This document shows, one piece after another, positions 19,538 to 31,500 of a stretch of 64,000 nucleotides of DNA. A model generated the notes under the pieces. The model saw nothing but the letters and a program-made list of their open reading frames with translations. It was not told the origin of the DNA and searched no databases. How positions within the stretch are numbered: position 1 is the stretch's first letter; the number at the start of each line of letters is the position of its first letter. A program made the translations under genes and the position numbers. This DNA is from Pachyseris speciosa (Eukaryota; Cnidaria; Anthozoa; Scleractinia; Pachyseridae): positions 1,721,001-1,785,000 of the forward strand of contig JAEMWC010000046.1 of NCBI GenBank assembly GCA_016490735.1. The letters are read 5' to 3'.

Positions 19538-22500
19538 CTAAAAATTAAAATCACAAAGTTTTAGTCACCCGAATTAGCATGCATACATGTATAATACTTA
19601 ATGATGTATTATTTCCAAAAGTTCATTTGCATTCAAACTGAAAGAAGATTAGCTTTATTACAGTTTAAAACCCAGGGAACCTGGTCAAAGACAACCTCCA
19701 TCAAAGCTCCTTTTCGAATTCTTGGTATAAATAGAAGCTGTGAAACAGTGCATACATGTGTATTAATGGTCAAATGACAATCACAGTATGAGGCAAAGTT
19801 TAACAACACTAACCATCTCTGTGGAAAAATCGAACATGCAGCAGGCACCATAAAGCACAAACTAAAAATTCAAGGGAGAAAAAGGAGATAAAATATAATT
19901 ATTTATTATAATAAATACTTGAAATAATTTTAATTGACTATAGACACAATAGTTAAATGTTATTAGATTTTATAAAATTAATACAGCACTACCTGAAATC
20001 TACCCTTATGCAGGTTTGCCAACAGTTTTGGATTACAGTGTTGTTGACAAGATACAGTAGCACATAGTAGTAAATTCCCTATTAACAGAAACATGCTTTA
20101 TGATCACATCATTAATACCAGTGCCTTTTTAATCGTGGCCAGTTTCTCCAGGAAAGGACAGTTTTCCAGAAAAATAAATGTTGTTCTGTTAACATTGATC
20201 TAAAAAGGACAGTTTTGCAGAAAATGTTGTTTTGTTAACAATGATCTAAAAAAGGACAGTTTTACAGAAAATGTTGTTTTGTTAACATTGATCTAAAAAG
20301 GACAGTTTTGCAGAAAATGTTATGTTAACATTGATCTAAAAAGGACAGTTTTGCAGAAAATGTTTTGTTAACATTGATTTAAAACTAAAACTATCTTGTT
20401 CGTATGTCAAAATTTGTGTACAGTGTATGTTCTGCTGCTTAATGAGATGTTAGATAATTATTTGCTGCTAACCCAGCAGGTTGCTGAAGAGAAAAGGTCT
20501 GACTGACAAGATTAAGATGGTGTCTTGCTTGGGCAATCCATGTCAGAAAGCACACTAAATGAACTGCTTCAAATGAACTGCATCAAATGAACTGCATCAA
20601 CTAGAGTTTATTATTATTATTATTATTTAAGCTTGCTGTCCCGAATCTTGAAGTATGGCCCAAGCACTCACAAACTGTGAAACAACAAGTTGCCAGTGTT
20701 GCCAGTTGTCCAGCATTAAATACTTACCGTTAAAATAACCTTTTCAACTTTATTTCAATGTGCATTAATTTTATGAGCGGAGGGAGGCTTGCTGCAGGGT
20801 AGGGAGGCCACTAGAGTTAAAAGCTTGTTACAAAATATGTCCAACATCTAAGTAGGGAGTTTACTAGCGGGCAGTAGCAGGGGTTTCAATAAAAGCTCAG
20901 TTTGTATTTCTTTGTATTTCTTACGGCCCCCTTTGTTGTCACAGCCGCCTGTTCTACCTCCTGCAGCCACTTGTAAAAAAACCTTACTGAAACCCCTGCA
21001 GTATAGGGCTTAAAATTGTAAAAAAAAAACTGCATAATCATCTGCCTACAACTGTACACTTCACTATAAACAAGTGTTTTCCTTTCTATTTTATGTACTG
21101 TACTTCACTTGAACAACAATCATGTAATTTCAAACACCACACAAACTAAGAAAGATTCAAAGTTGAACATTTACCTGACACCACACAACAGCATTTGAAG
21201 AGGTCCATGAAGTGGTTTAATGCGCTGTTAAAAATGATCAAGAAAAAGACTTTAGAGGACACATATGAGTTATTTAAGCATCTTATTTTTAATTTATATT
21301 ATTTTATTTTTTCTTGAATATTTATCAAGGACCTTGCACTTGTTATCGAATCAAGGGAATACAGACAAAAAATTGGTTTACGCAGCTAACAAGTCATATT
21401 AAGCCACTTCTTCCAAATTACATGTATATCTGATCAGTAATAATACAGCATAAAATGAAGACTAGAAGTAAAGTGCTACTGAGGAGATTCTGCATGCCCA
21501 AAGAGGGCCTTGGAATGAGGTTCAGTTTTCAATATCATGACTACACTGTACATGCTAAATTCCAAATGTCATTGGACTCCATACTAACCTGCATAAAGCG
21601 ATATTTCTCTATTTTCTCCATTATAATAGGTACAACAACTGAAACATATTAATTTAAAAATCATATCACAAAATTGTTTTAAGTAGTGAATTACTATTTG
21701 GAAGTAGATTTTGAATCATATACATGCATGGTGCACATGCATGCACTATTAGTGTTTTACTGAGAGTTATGTTACAGCTACATGTAATTATAAGAGCAAA
21801 AGATAATTATGTAGGTGGGGGTTACTCCCACACATAATCTACATGTATGTACACTGTAAATGAAGGTAGTGCTGTAGAGCATAATTATGTTGTCAAGGAC
21901 ATTGTTTTCAAGCATCTTGCTCTGGGTAGGACACATACAGTGTATGCCATAGAGTTTGGTATAAAAAAAGGTATCACTTGTTAGGGAACTACAGTTGTAA
22001 TAATGAAGAAAATTTCATCCAAAGCAGGAAATGGAGCCAATCTGGGATAGGAAATGGATGTTTTGTGAATGTAGGCTAGAACAGAGTTACAAGTTGTTCA
22101 TTGACAAGTTGTAGCTGACTGCTGTCTGGTACAGGGTAAGAGTTTTAGAGTTCTATCTGTAGGTGAGGTAAATAGTGTATCAGAAAATGAGCAACTAGCA
22201 AAATTTTACTTGAAACATTTTGGATCTTGTACATGTAGTCTCGATTTTCTATACCAAGCCATCTTGGTGTCTCAATTTCTTGAGCATGTCTGAAAATTCT
22301 TTGGACTCACAGAAAACATGGTGGTCTCACTACATGTATCTAAAAAAGTTTCAAATTTATCATTCAACAGTACACCCCACAGCAACCAAATATTCTAAGA
22401 GTACACGTATCCCACAGGTAGCTTAGGTGAATAGTTCGCGCGTTGTGATTGGTTCTTAGCTATGATCTATTAGAGGACAGATGCACAGATTACGTCATCC

Positions 22501-25500
22501 AGGGGTTAGTTTCATTAGAAGCCGGCAACCGGCGAAAATCGCTGCCTACTTTGTCAGAATGTACCTCTTTCCGCCGTCTACTTTGTCCATATTCTCACTC
22601 AAATTATTAAAAAAATTAATCAGGTTGCCGCCTACTTTAGTTAGCTTAAACGGCTATTTAAAAAATTATTGAAACCCCTGGTCATCACTGCAACTATTTT
22701 TCCAGAAATGTGAAAATAAACAAGTTTTTCGCTTGCATTTTGTTTCTTTATTATATAAAACAAAATAATAGATTCCATGTTGCCGTGCGTCTGTTCAGTA
22801 ATAGATCACAGAAGACGTCAAAATGTGGTAAAAACATCAGTGACACACTCGCCTACGGCTCGTGTGCCACTTCTTTGTTTTTACCACATTTTGATGTCAT
22901 CTGTGATCTATTACTGAACAGACGCACAGCAACATGGAATCTAAGTATTTGTTAAACAGAACAAATATAAAAGTATGATAAAAACTCACTCATTCCTGGT
23001 GTAGCCATTGTAATCCTCGAGATCACAACTTGTGTTATTCCTTTCACTGCTGCCTTCTTTGATTTTCCTACAGGGTTGTTGTTCTCATCAAACACAACAA
23101 TACCATCTATTATTTCTCTGAAGAAACAAAAAGAATAAAACAAATTTAAGAAAACTATTTGATTGCTCATTTAAAAATTAAATTTGCATTGCATGCAGTT
23201 TTAAATTAAAACATTACAGTCGAACCTCAATTATCTGGACTTGTGGGGAATGAACTGAATAGTCCCAATAATCGAGAGTCTGGATAATCGAAAATATGAA
23301 AATAATATTAATGAGCCCACACTAAAACTGAATGACTGAACAAGTGGAGCGTGAAATTTCACTTAGAAACAAAGAACACCTTTAGTTAGCAAATCAGAGC
23401 TCAGTGAAATGCATTGCAGTAGTACGGCGGGCATGAGCTCAAAACGTACAGATTTGTGTTTTGAAGCGAAACAAATTCAGTTTCAAGCGGAGTTTCGTTA
23501 CTTAATTTGAAGGCAAAAAGTTTTCCTGTGGGCCTTAAATATGGCTAATAAATATTCATAAAAAACTGGGACCAACTAAGCAAGTCCGGATAATTGAAAA
23601 ATCCGGATAATTGAGGTCCGGATAATCGAGGTTTGACTATACTACAAGTAGAAACAAGCTGATTCCTTTGTCACTCCCTCCCTCAGCTCCTGCCCCCTCC
23701 CTACCCCTCCCTTCTTCCCTCCCCCCCATCTCCTCCCCTCCCCTCCCCTCCCTGTAGCCTCCATCTCTTTTTATGTTTGTCTGAAGTGAGTCTGTAAACC
23801 CTCCTAACCCTGCAGGCCTCCATGCATCAGGCACAAATTTTTGTACCTACCTTTGCCTTGTGAGAGGAATGTTGACACAATTGGCAGCAGCAACTGCAGC
23901 ATAAGGAACCCAGCGAGCCAAAAGAGGAGGTGCAGTCTACAAAACAAACAAGCAAAAGTACCATAACTTCACTCAGAATCAATTCTTTGAATGAAGGTCA
24001 GTTCAAAAGTGAAAACTGGGAAATAAAAAAAGCACTTTTCCTTGCAGTGATCGATTGACAATTGAAGGGCTCAGTGGAAGAAGGGCGTAAGTGACGATTT
24101 TGGTCATTTTGCTGATGTCGTCTATATGAGCTGAATTTTTGCACGTGGACTTTGATACATTAGAAAACACTGCCCTGTATTTTTTTCGCTTTTTTGCGCT
24201 CAGTTTTCGAGAAAACATGGGCCAAAATATGCATTCAACGCATCACTTAGCACAGTCTTCCACCAAGCCCTTCATATGAAAACTAAGCGCCAAATGCTGA
24301 TCGTAACTGACTTAAGACAATAAGGAACGTCCCTGCTCAATAAGACATACAGTACCGCTCAAAAGTAAGTTACCAGTCGCGTCACGTTTCCTGCGCTAAG
24401 CGGTTTGCGTCGCGTGCTACGCGAATTGCGTCGTGTGCTACGCGATTTGCGTCGTGCGAGAGTCACTAAAGCGGAAATTTTTGGCATAAATTTTGGGTGA
24501 TTTTGCAACGTGACATCAATTAAATTTGCGTAACACTTTCCAAATGCAGCTATTGTTCTGTCGAATTTGAGTCGTTCACACGTGTAGTTCACTTCTGTGC
24601 AAATAAATATAGCATCATTGAGGACATTACAAATCGAAAACTTGTAAACAAACCGACGAATGATAAGCATAATTTGTTACTCCCGTTAGCGCCGAATTTA
24701 GTTGAATTTTTATCGGTTCTGTCATCGATACGTTTAAATGGTCGTGTTTTCTAAATTTGTTGAGGACATAATCAAGAGCTAGTTCGGCACAAGCAAATGA
24801 CTAATGACCGGCTGGGTTACTGCATATGCATTTTGCTTTCGGATCACAAATTTGCATAACTACTGTCTGTGTAATTTGAAACCTTCCATATTACTTTTTG
24901 ACTCATAAACAGCACGCAAGATGCCCAGCTGACTTGGAAATATGCCGGGTCTACAGTTACTTTTTTCCTTGAATGCAGCACTTACTACAGGTGTTACTAC
25001 CCGTGTTTTGCTTAATCATAGTGCTCAACAAGCTTACTTGGCTCAGAAACAGTCCACAACATTCTTGGTTGACTTAAAATGGCGTGCAGAGTTTGTCTGA
25101 CTTGAAAACAGCATCCAAGGAGTTAGCGCTAACATTAATTAAGTTATCCTTAACAGCGTTATTTGCATGTTGTGAAATTGAATCGTTAATGTTCTGTCAT
25201 GCGTCACACAACAAAGTGTTAAAATATCTCGCTTGAAAATACATTTTGCTGTTTATCTCGCGTGAAAATACTTCTTGCTGACGTTTACCTCGCATGAAAA
25301 TGCTTTTTGCTGATGTTTACAAGCCTCCACGGAAGCAAAATAACCAAGCTCATCGTGGCAAAGTGATTTATGTGTTGATATTCGCCAGCATGTTTTAACC
25401 AGTTTACAAAACACCACACAATAATGAATGCCTTTTCGCTTTCAATATTTGCCACACGTGTCAACTTTTCCTTGCATTATATTCAGGATACTCATTGAAT

Positions 25501-28500
25501 ATGGACGGACTTTTCATCTTGCCGGTTTCCCTGTCTTAAATGATTTCTCCGTAATGTTTCCGAAGTGAAAATAATCTATTGTACGTGTAGTCTGAGCATA
25601 TTTAATCCCGTCATGTCTCCCGCAGGAACTTTTCACTGTGACAACGCCCTCTGTGGCCGCAATGAATTGTGGGAGAAAACTATGGCCTCCAAGCGCGGAC
25701 AACTCTCTCCAAACATCGGAGATTTTCAGCCTAAAGTCACCCCCAAAACACCTCTCATTTTCCAAACTTTTAGCATGGTAACCATTGACAGACGGTCCGA
25801 GACTAGCAACGGAGTGCCGCTTTTTAGACAAGAGTCGCTTTCAGACTTTTTATCGCCTGGTCCCATAATCTGTACTCCAAAACAGATGGATTTCATGATT
25901 TGGAAAGCACAGAGAAAACTTCTTTGGATTCTTTCAGAGAAGCTAGTGGCTTGCAGGTATCAAGACATCATGATGTCTTTTCTACCACCAGGCGAGCAGG
26001 CAAACACTCGGGCATAATGCGATTAAATGGAACTCAGTACTGATCGAGCTGACCTCAACTGCGTAAGTTTTGTAACAGTGAATCGATGTTTTAACCACCA
26101 AACTTACAGACTGTATAGTCTACGTCACAATATCAAACAATAAGTCCCTGCCAATCATTTCATGTCCAGTTTCATTAATCCAAGCAGGAAAAACTGTGCT
26201 ACATGTAAGTGATGCGTTGAATGCGTATTTTGGCCTGAGTTTTATAGGGCAATGTTTTTCTACTGTATCAAAATTAAGCTCATTTGGACAACATCAGCAA
26301 AATGACCAAAATCGTCACTTATGCCCTTCTTCCACTGAGCCCTTCAAGTTTACAAGGCTTGCACATTATCATTTACATGATTACATTAATTTTAACTAAA
26401 CTGATGATTAAAACCCAAACATTTTCAGTTTCTGAAGAGCATAACTTCCTGAACAACAGTTGTACAGTCAGTCAATTAATGCCCTTACCTTCACAAGCAT
26501 GTTTAGACCCACAGAAACAGCCACAGCACTTGAGGTTGCTGATACATAAGCTATTCCAATCTGTCTAAAGATAAACAAATTATTACTCTTTATTTAATGA
26601 CAGTTTAATTTGGTTAAATGCAATTTAACTCAGTTAAAGGAGCAATGTCACTGGGATTTTTGCTGTTTTTGGTTCAATTCTGCCAAAATTACTGCCTTTT
26701 ACCTGTTATCATGCAAACAATGCTCCTACAGAAACAGCAAGATAAATTCCAATGCAATTTTAACAGGGAAAGCTAACCACAATAATTTTGTTGGTGATTT
26801 TTCAATGCATAACTTGAAATTTAAAAAAAAAACTGGCAAGTTTTTTCAAATTTCAATCCATTTCCATCCTTGCCATCTTTGATGGAATACAGGCGTTTAT
26901 AGTGTCAATGCAGTACTAAAGTCTTTGGCAGCAAAACTAGACCATTATTTTAAGGTTTCCACTAATGCATTGGCAGTTTTAAGCTTTTTAAAGTGATGGT
27001 ACAATACCGTGATACTGCCCCTTTAACTACTAGGAGCATTGTCAGTTTGGTCTGTTGGTGTTTTTTGTTCTACTGGCCGCTCTCATTTTATGGTTTATTT
27101 TTCATGTCAGTCCCACTAGTTTTTTAGCATTCTTTGGTCCTACTATTAGCAGTGTTTGTATTGGCATATTTTTGTGGTGAGCAGTCGGCTGTTTTTTGTT
27201 AGCGGTTTTTAGCGTGTCCTGTCAAGGGTGTTTGTATCCCTTATGCATTTTTGCAGGACTGTAGCCATATGCGGTTAGCGGTATTTATTGTGACTGGTGC
27301 CCAGCGTTTTTTATCCATCTCCTGTTGCTGGTTCTGGGGAGCAGGGGTGTGGGGCTCGTGGCTGGGTTGCGGACACTGGCGGCCACGTGCGTGGTTCCAT
27401 TGCGGAGGAGCTGGATTACCGGTCAGTTCCTGGCTGTCTCGGGGCATCTAACCTCCATTGCAATGAAGTAGTTAATGATAATAATAAAGTTAACTTAATA
27501 ATCAATAATTATAGTGGAGATCTGGGGACCAAAGGGCCACCAGGCAGACGACCCCACGAATTGCTTAAATTCTCATGGTCATCATGGCTAGTAGTATTGC
27601 TTGTGGGTGTGTACGCACAATGACAAAGATGAATTTGAAGTTGCCCAACATGGTGGGCCCCACACTACTGCTAGCAGCTAATAGGTTGACCAAGACAGTT
27701 TACCAAGTAACAGTATTAATACATCGTTGATGGTCATTTGACACTTGCCAAGGTACATGTATCTGCTGACCACTATCACATGACCATATATCACGTGCCC
27801 AAGTTTAGAACCATCAAGGTCATCTGGTTTTTGAAGTTGACTGCTGCCCAGGTAGTGGTTGTTGATTGGATTGCAGGCTCAAGCCAGCAGGTGAACTTAT
27901 TGTAATCAGGTCACCTAAACCAAAATGAGGCTTAATTTTTCACACACTTTCTCCGGCTCACACTCAAGGGAAAAAGCCGATCAAATGCATGTGCATGTCT
28001 GAAAATCTGACAGAAAGTTGTTAATAAAAAAGCTGCCAAGAGAAATGTATGTAAAAAACTAGGCAGCGTACTTCACGATTCATTTGAAAAAGTTTGAGAT
28101 CTTTGTCCAAAGACTGTAAACAACAAAGTTTTCCCTTCTAACTTGAGTAATTCGTGAGATTTTTCTGTTTGAACAGGTAAGAATCAGCACTTGGATGCTA
28201 AAAAAAAGCAGCAAAATGTGTTGGTTGACTAATTATTTTGATAATTTTATTGTGGATGGGTCTGCGAGGGATAAGCTTGTGTGGTTTTGCAAGCGCTGTT
28301 TTCATTATGACTTCCAGATAAATACATGAATGACACCCCTAGTGGCTAATTGGACCTTGAAGTATTTTAGTTTCCCCTATTTAGGTAAGCAGGTTGTTAT
28401 GGGGTGGTGGGGTGGTGAGGTGGGTAGTGTGGATGGTGAAGCCCTGTTGGTACTTACCTCCAATCCATGTGACCCAAGATTCAATATTCTAACTTACATG

Positions 28501-31500
28501 TAAGGTATATTTGTTGTAGGTTCTCTTCCCTGCCAGAAAACTCAAGGATTAGAATTGTTGGCCATTTTATGACTGTATTTCATTTACATGTATTCCCTTA
28601 ACACTCACTTTCCAGTAATCGTTGATTTAGCATTTCTATTGGTGTAGTTGACTAAAGCATTGAATGACTGATTAATCCACTGCCAGAATACTACAGCTGG
28701 AACAGTCCTGTAAAAAATTGCAATTATAACGAAATAAAGGGTTTACCTCGGTGTAAAAACCTGGCGAGGTTTTCTTTGTTTTATGAAGTATTGTCTTGCT
28801 GTACACCATAGTTTAGAATATTTTCTTTTCTTTGTTTTATGTCATTCGTAAGTTTCACAGGTTTTTACACAGAGGTAACGCCAAAATAAAAGTGTTTACA
28901 TTCTCTCACTCTACCGTCACATACACCCGTATTTGACGTAGGCAAGAAACTGCTTCAAAATATTTAAAATTCAGCAGTTCTTAATAAGCTTTGCAATAGT
29001 GAAGAGCATTCTACTTCTCCTTGCAACTACATGTATATCCTGCACAGTCTACTGTACATCCCCGCGATGTTATGTGTATAAATAAAGTTCCTTTTTTCTA
29101 TGAAAGTATAGGAAAATAATAGGAAAATAAATTATTACATGTGCTGTAATTTGTGACAAATTCTAAAGCAGCCTTTTTTGCCATCAGGGCCAGGTTAATG
29201 CTTAGAATGTGGTTCAAGTTCGAGGAAAAATCTCTGTTCACAAGACTTTTAGTGTGCCAGATGATGCACGACACCCTTGTCTAAGTATTAACCAAGCTGC
29301 TTTCTGTTTGGTCTCTGCCTAGACATGTGTGTACTACATGATCTCCAAGATTCTTTTTACTTATTAATAAACATGTTTACTGGCAAAGTTGGGAATTCCC
29401 CAGATATCAGATTTTTATGTTGGTTTCTGCTTTGCTTAAAGGATTAGAGGAATGGCAAAGAAATGCTCTCAAAGAAATTTGTTAGTTAACAAGAACCTTT
29501 TCTAAGGCTTTCAGTTAGCATGGACAACGATCCATGACTTTTTCAAATACCACCAGTGTCAAAGACTTTTTCCTTTGAAACTCCAGCAGCGTGACAATGC
29601 CTTACTTCTTTCATGGAACGAGAGCCAGAGGTTTGGGGACATTGACGCAAACGGTAATGAAAAAGGGGTATTTTTAGAAGCAGCTCATTGCCGTGACAGC
29701 CACTTAATGATAGCAAAGATAAAATGTCCTTCTTGTATGTTATACTAGACAGCAATTAAGGAGAAGAATATTGAAGATGGAATTCACAGGGTGAAAGAAC
29801 GAGAACACCCACCTGTACCACTGCAACATGGCTCCAGAAATAGCCATACCACCAGGGACCTGGAAGGACATGCGACCCAGAAAATTCATGCGCTCCCCAG
29901 TGTCTGGATGAAATGCAGAGTCTACCAGATGCTTTGCATGCCACAGTTCATCAATAGACAACTTGGGTGCTTTACCTTGTCTATTAAGATAAAATAAATA
30001 AATAGATAAATAAATAAATAAATAAATAAAAAAGAAGAATACAGATTCATTTGTACTGCCATGGTCATACTAAAATCAAAGGGAAGGGTGCTATCCATAG
30101 AGCAGTCAGTTTTTACCGATCTGTTGTTAAGCAGTAGAGGATTTATGAAATATTAATAGTAGTAACACATTTTTCATGTATATGTTGTAGGTCAAAATGA
30201 AATTCAGGTCAAAATGAATTCAACCTAGGTCAAAATCAAATTCCTTTGTCTTTTAACCCAATTATTCATGATTCATAAATATTTAAGGTTAGAAGACAAA
30301 GGAATTTCATTTTGACCTAGGTTAAAATCATTTTGACCTGAATTTTATTTTGACCTACAACATATATACTGTATGGGTAACTCTTTTATTCTAAAGCTGC
30401 TAAATGAGAAAAGAGAACCTCAATTAAAAAGGCCTTGAAAAAATTAATTATAAATTAAAACTTAATAATGATTGTTGTATTGAACTATCTACAAAAAATA
30501 GTTTAGCTGTCTACATCAATAATTTGTATAATTATACTTAATAATAATTTTGATGCCGATGAAAAAGATGACCCTGATAATGTTGATTCCAATGATTATG
30601 ATACAACTGTAACTTTATCTACTCAAATAGGCCTGGTATAATATGGTGGTCTGCTAAGCAGCAACAATATAGATTGTCGCAAAAACAATACAGCTTTCTT
30701 TAATTTTCCACACATGTTTTGATGGTGCATCCATCATCAGCAATATACAGTTTTTGAAAATAATGCGAGTGAAATTACAAGGTCTGTTACATTGCACAAT
30801 ATTGAGTGCTAAAATTAATACTGTTAAAGCTCTATTAAGCCCCTTGTCTCTATTAAATCCCCTCTCTAACAAGCCCCTCACTTGGAAGTCAGTTTTTGTA
30901 ATAAGCTTCTCCTCCCTAATAAGCCCCTCCGCCTTTGAGACATAAGTTTTTGTAATTAGTCCCTCCTATTCCCTTTTACGAAATCCACTTCATGTGGCCC
31001 AGTTGGTTTGTTTTTAAACAAATATATTGTACACTCAAACACATAATTTTACACTGTTTGCTGATCTGTATTAAATATTAAAGTTTTACTGCAGTTGTTT
31101 GAGTTTTGTACAAAAACTATTTTAAGACAAATACGGTGTGTTTAAGATTTGAAATAAGCCTCCCCACTCTATTAAGTCCCCTGGGGGGTTAATAGAGCTT
31201 TTACGATAGTTTAAGTAGAGATGTAGAGCGCTTTGCAGGCGTAGTGTCAGATTTATGTGTTTCACCTGCTGATTGAGGTTGGGTTTCTCCCATTTGATAT
31301 GCATTGATCCCTTAAAGTGCCTAGATGTTTCTTGCTAATTTTAAAGTTTACCTCTAAAAACACAACAATCTCAAAATTTGAGGTGCTTGTGATTAAAATT
31401 GTTGAAATTACGAGCATTTGAAGTTGGGCTATTTTGCCTTTTAAAATGGTCAGGGGTCTGGGTCGTGTTTATTCGCGAAATTCTATGATGTGATGTCATT

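Noticed and set aside
22771..22941. Inverted repeats as rho-independent terminators or CRISPR-like units
   Set aside because: The sequence is eukaryotic and the repeats are fold-back MITEs; no spaced identical repeats of CRISPR type exist in the window.
23637..23834. Gly/Arg/Glu-rich ORF on the minus strand
   Set aside because: Product of a CT-rich simple-sequence tract.
24359..24670. Arg/Ser-rich 103-codon protein
   Set aside because: The RS-like part comes from a short CGTCGCGTGCTACGCG tandem repeat and no other domain is seen.
27241..27623. Three overlapping ORFs in a GC-richer intron patch
   Set aside because: No domain, overlapping on both strands, inside an SFXN2 intron.
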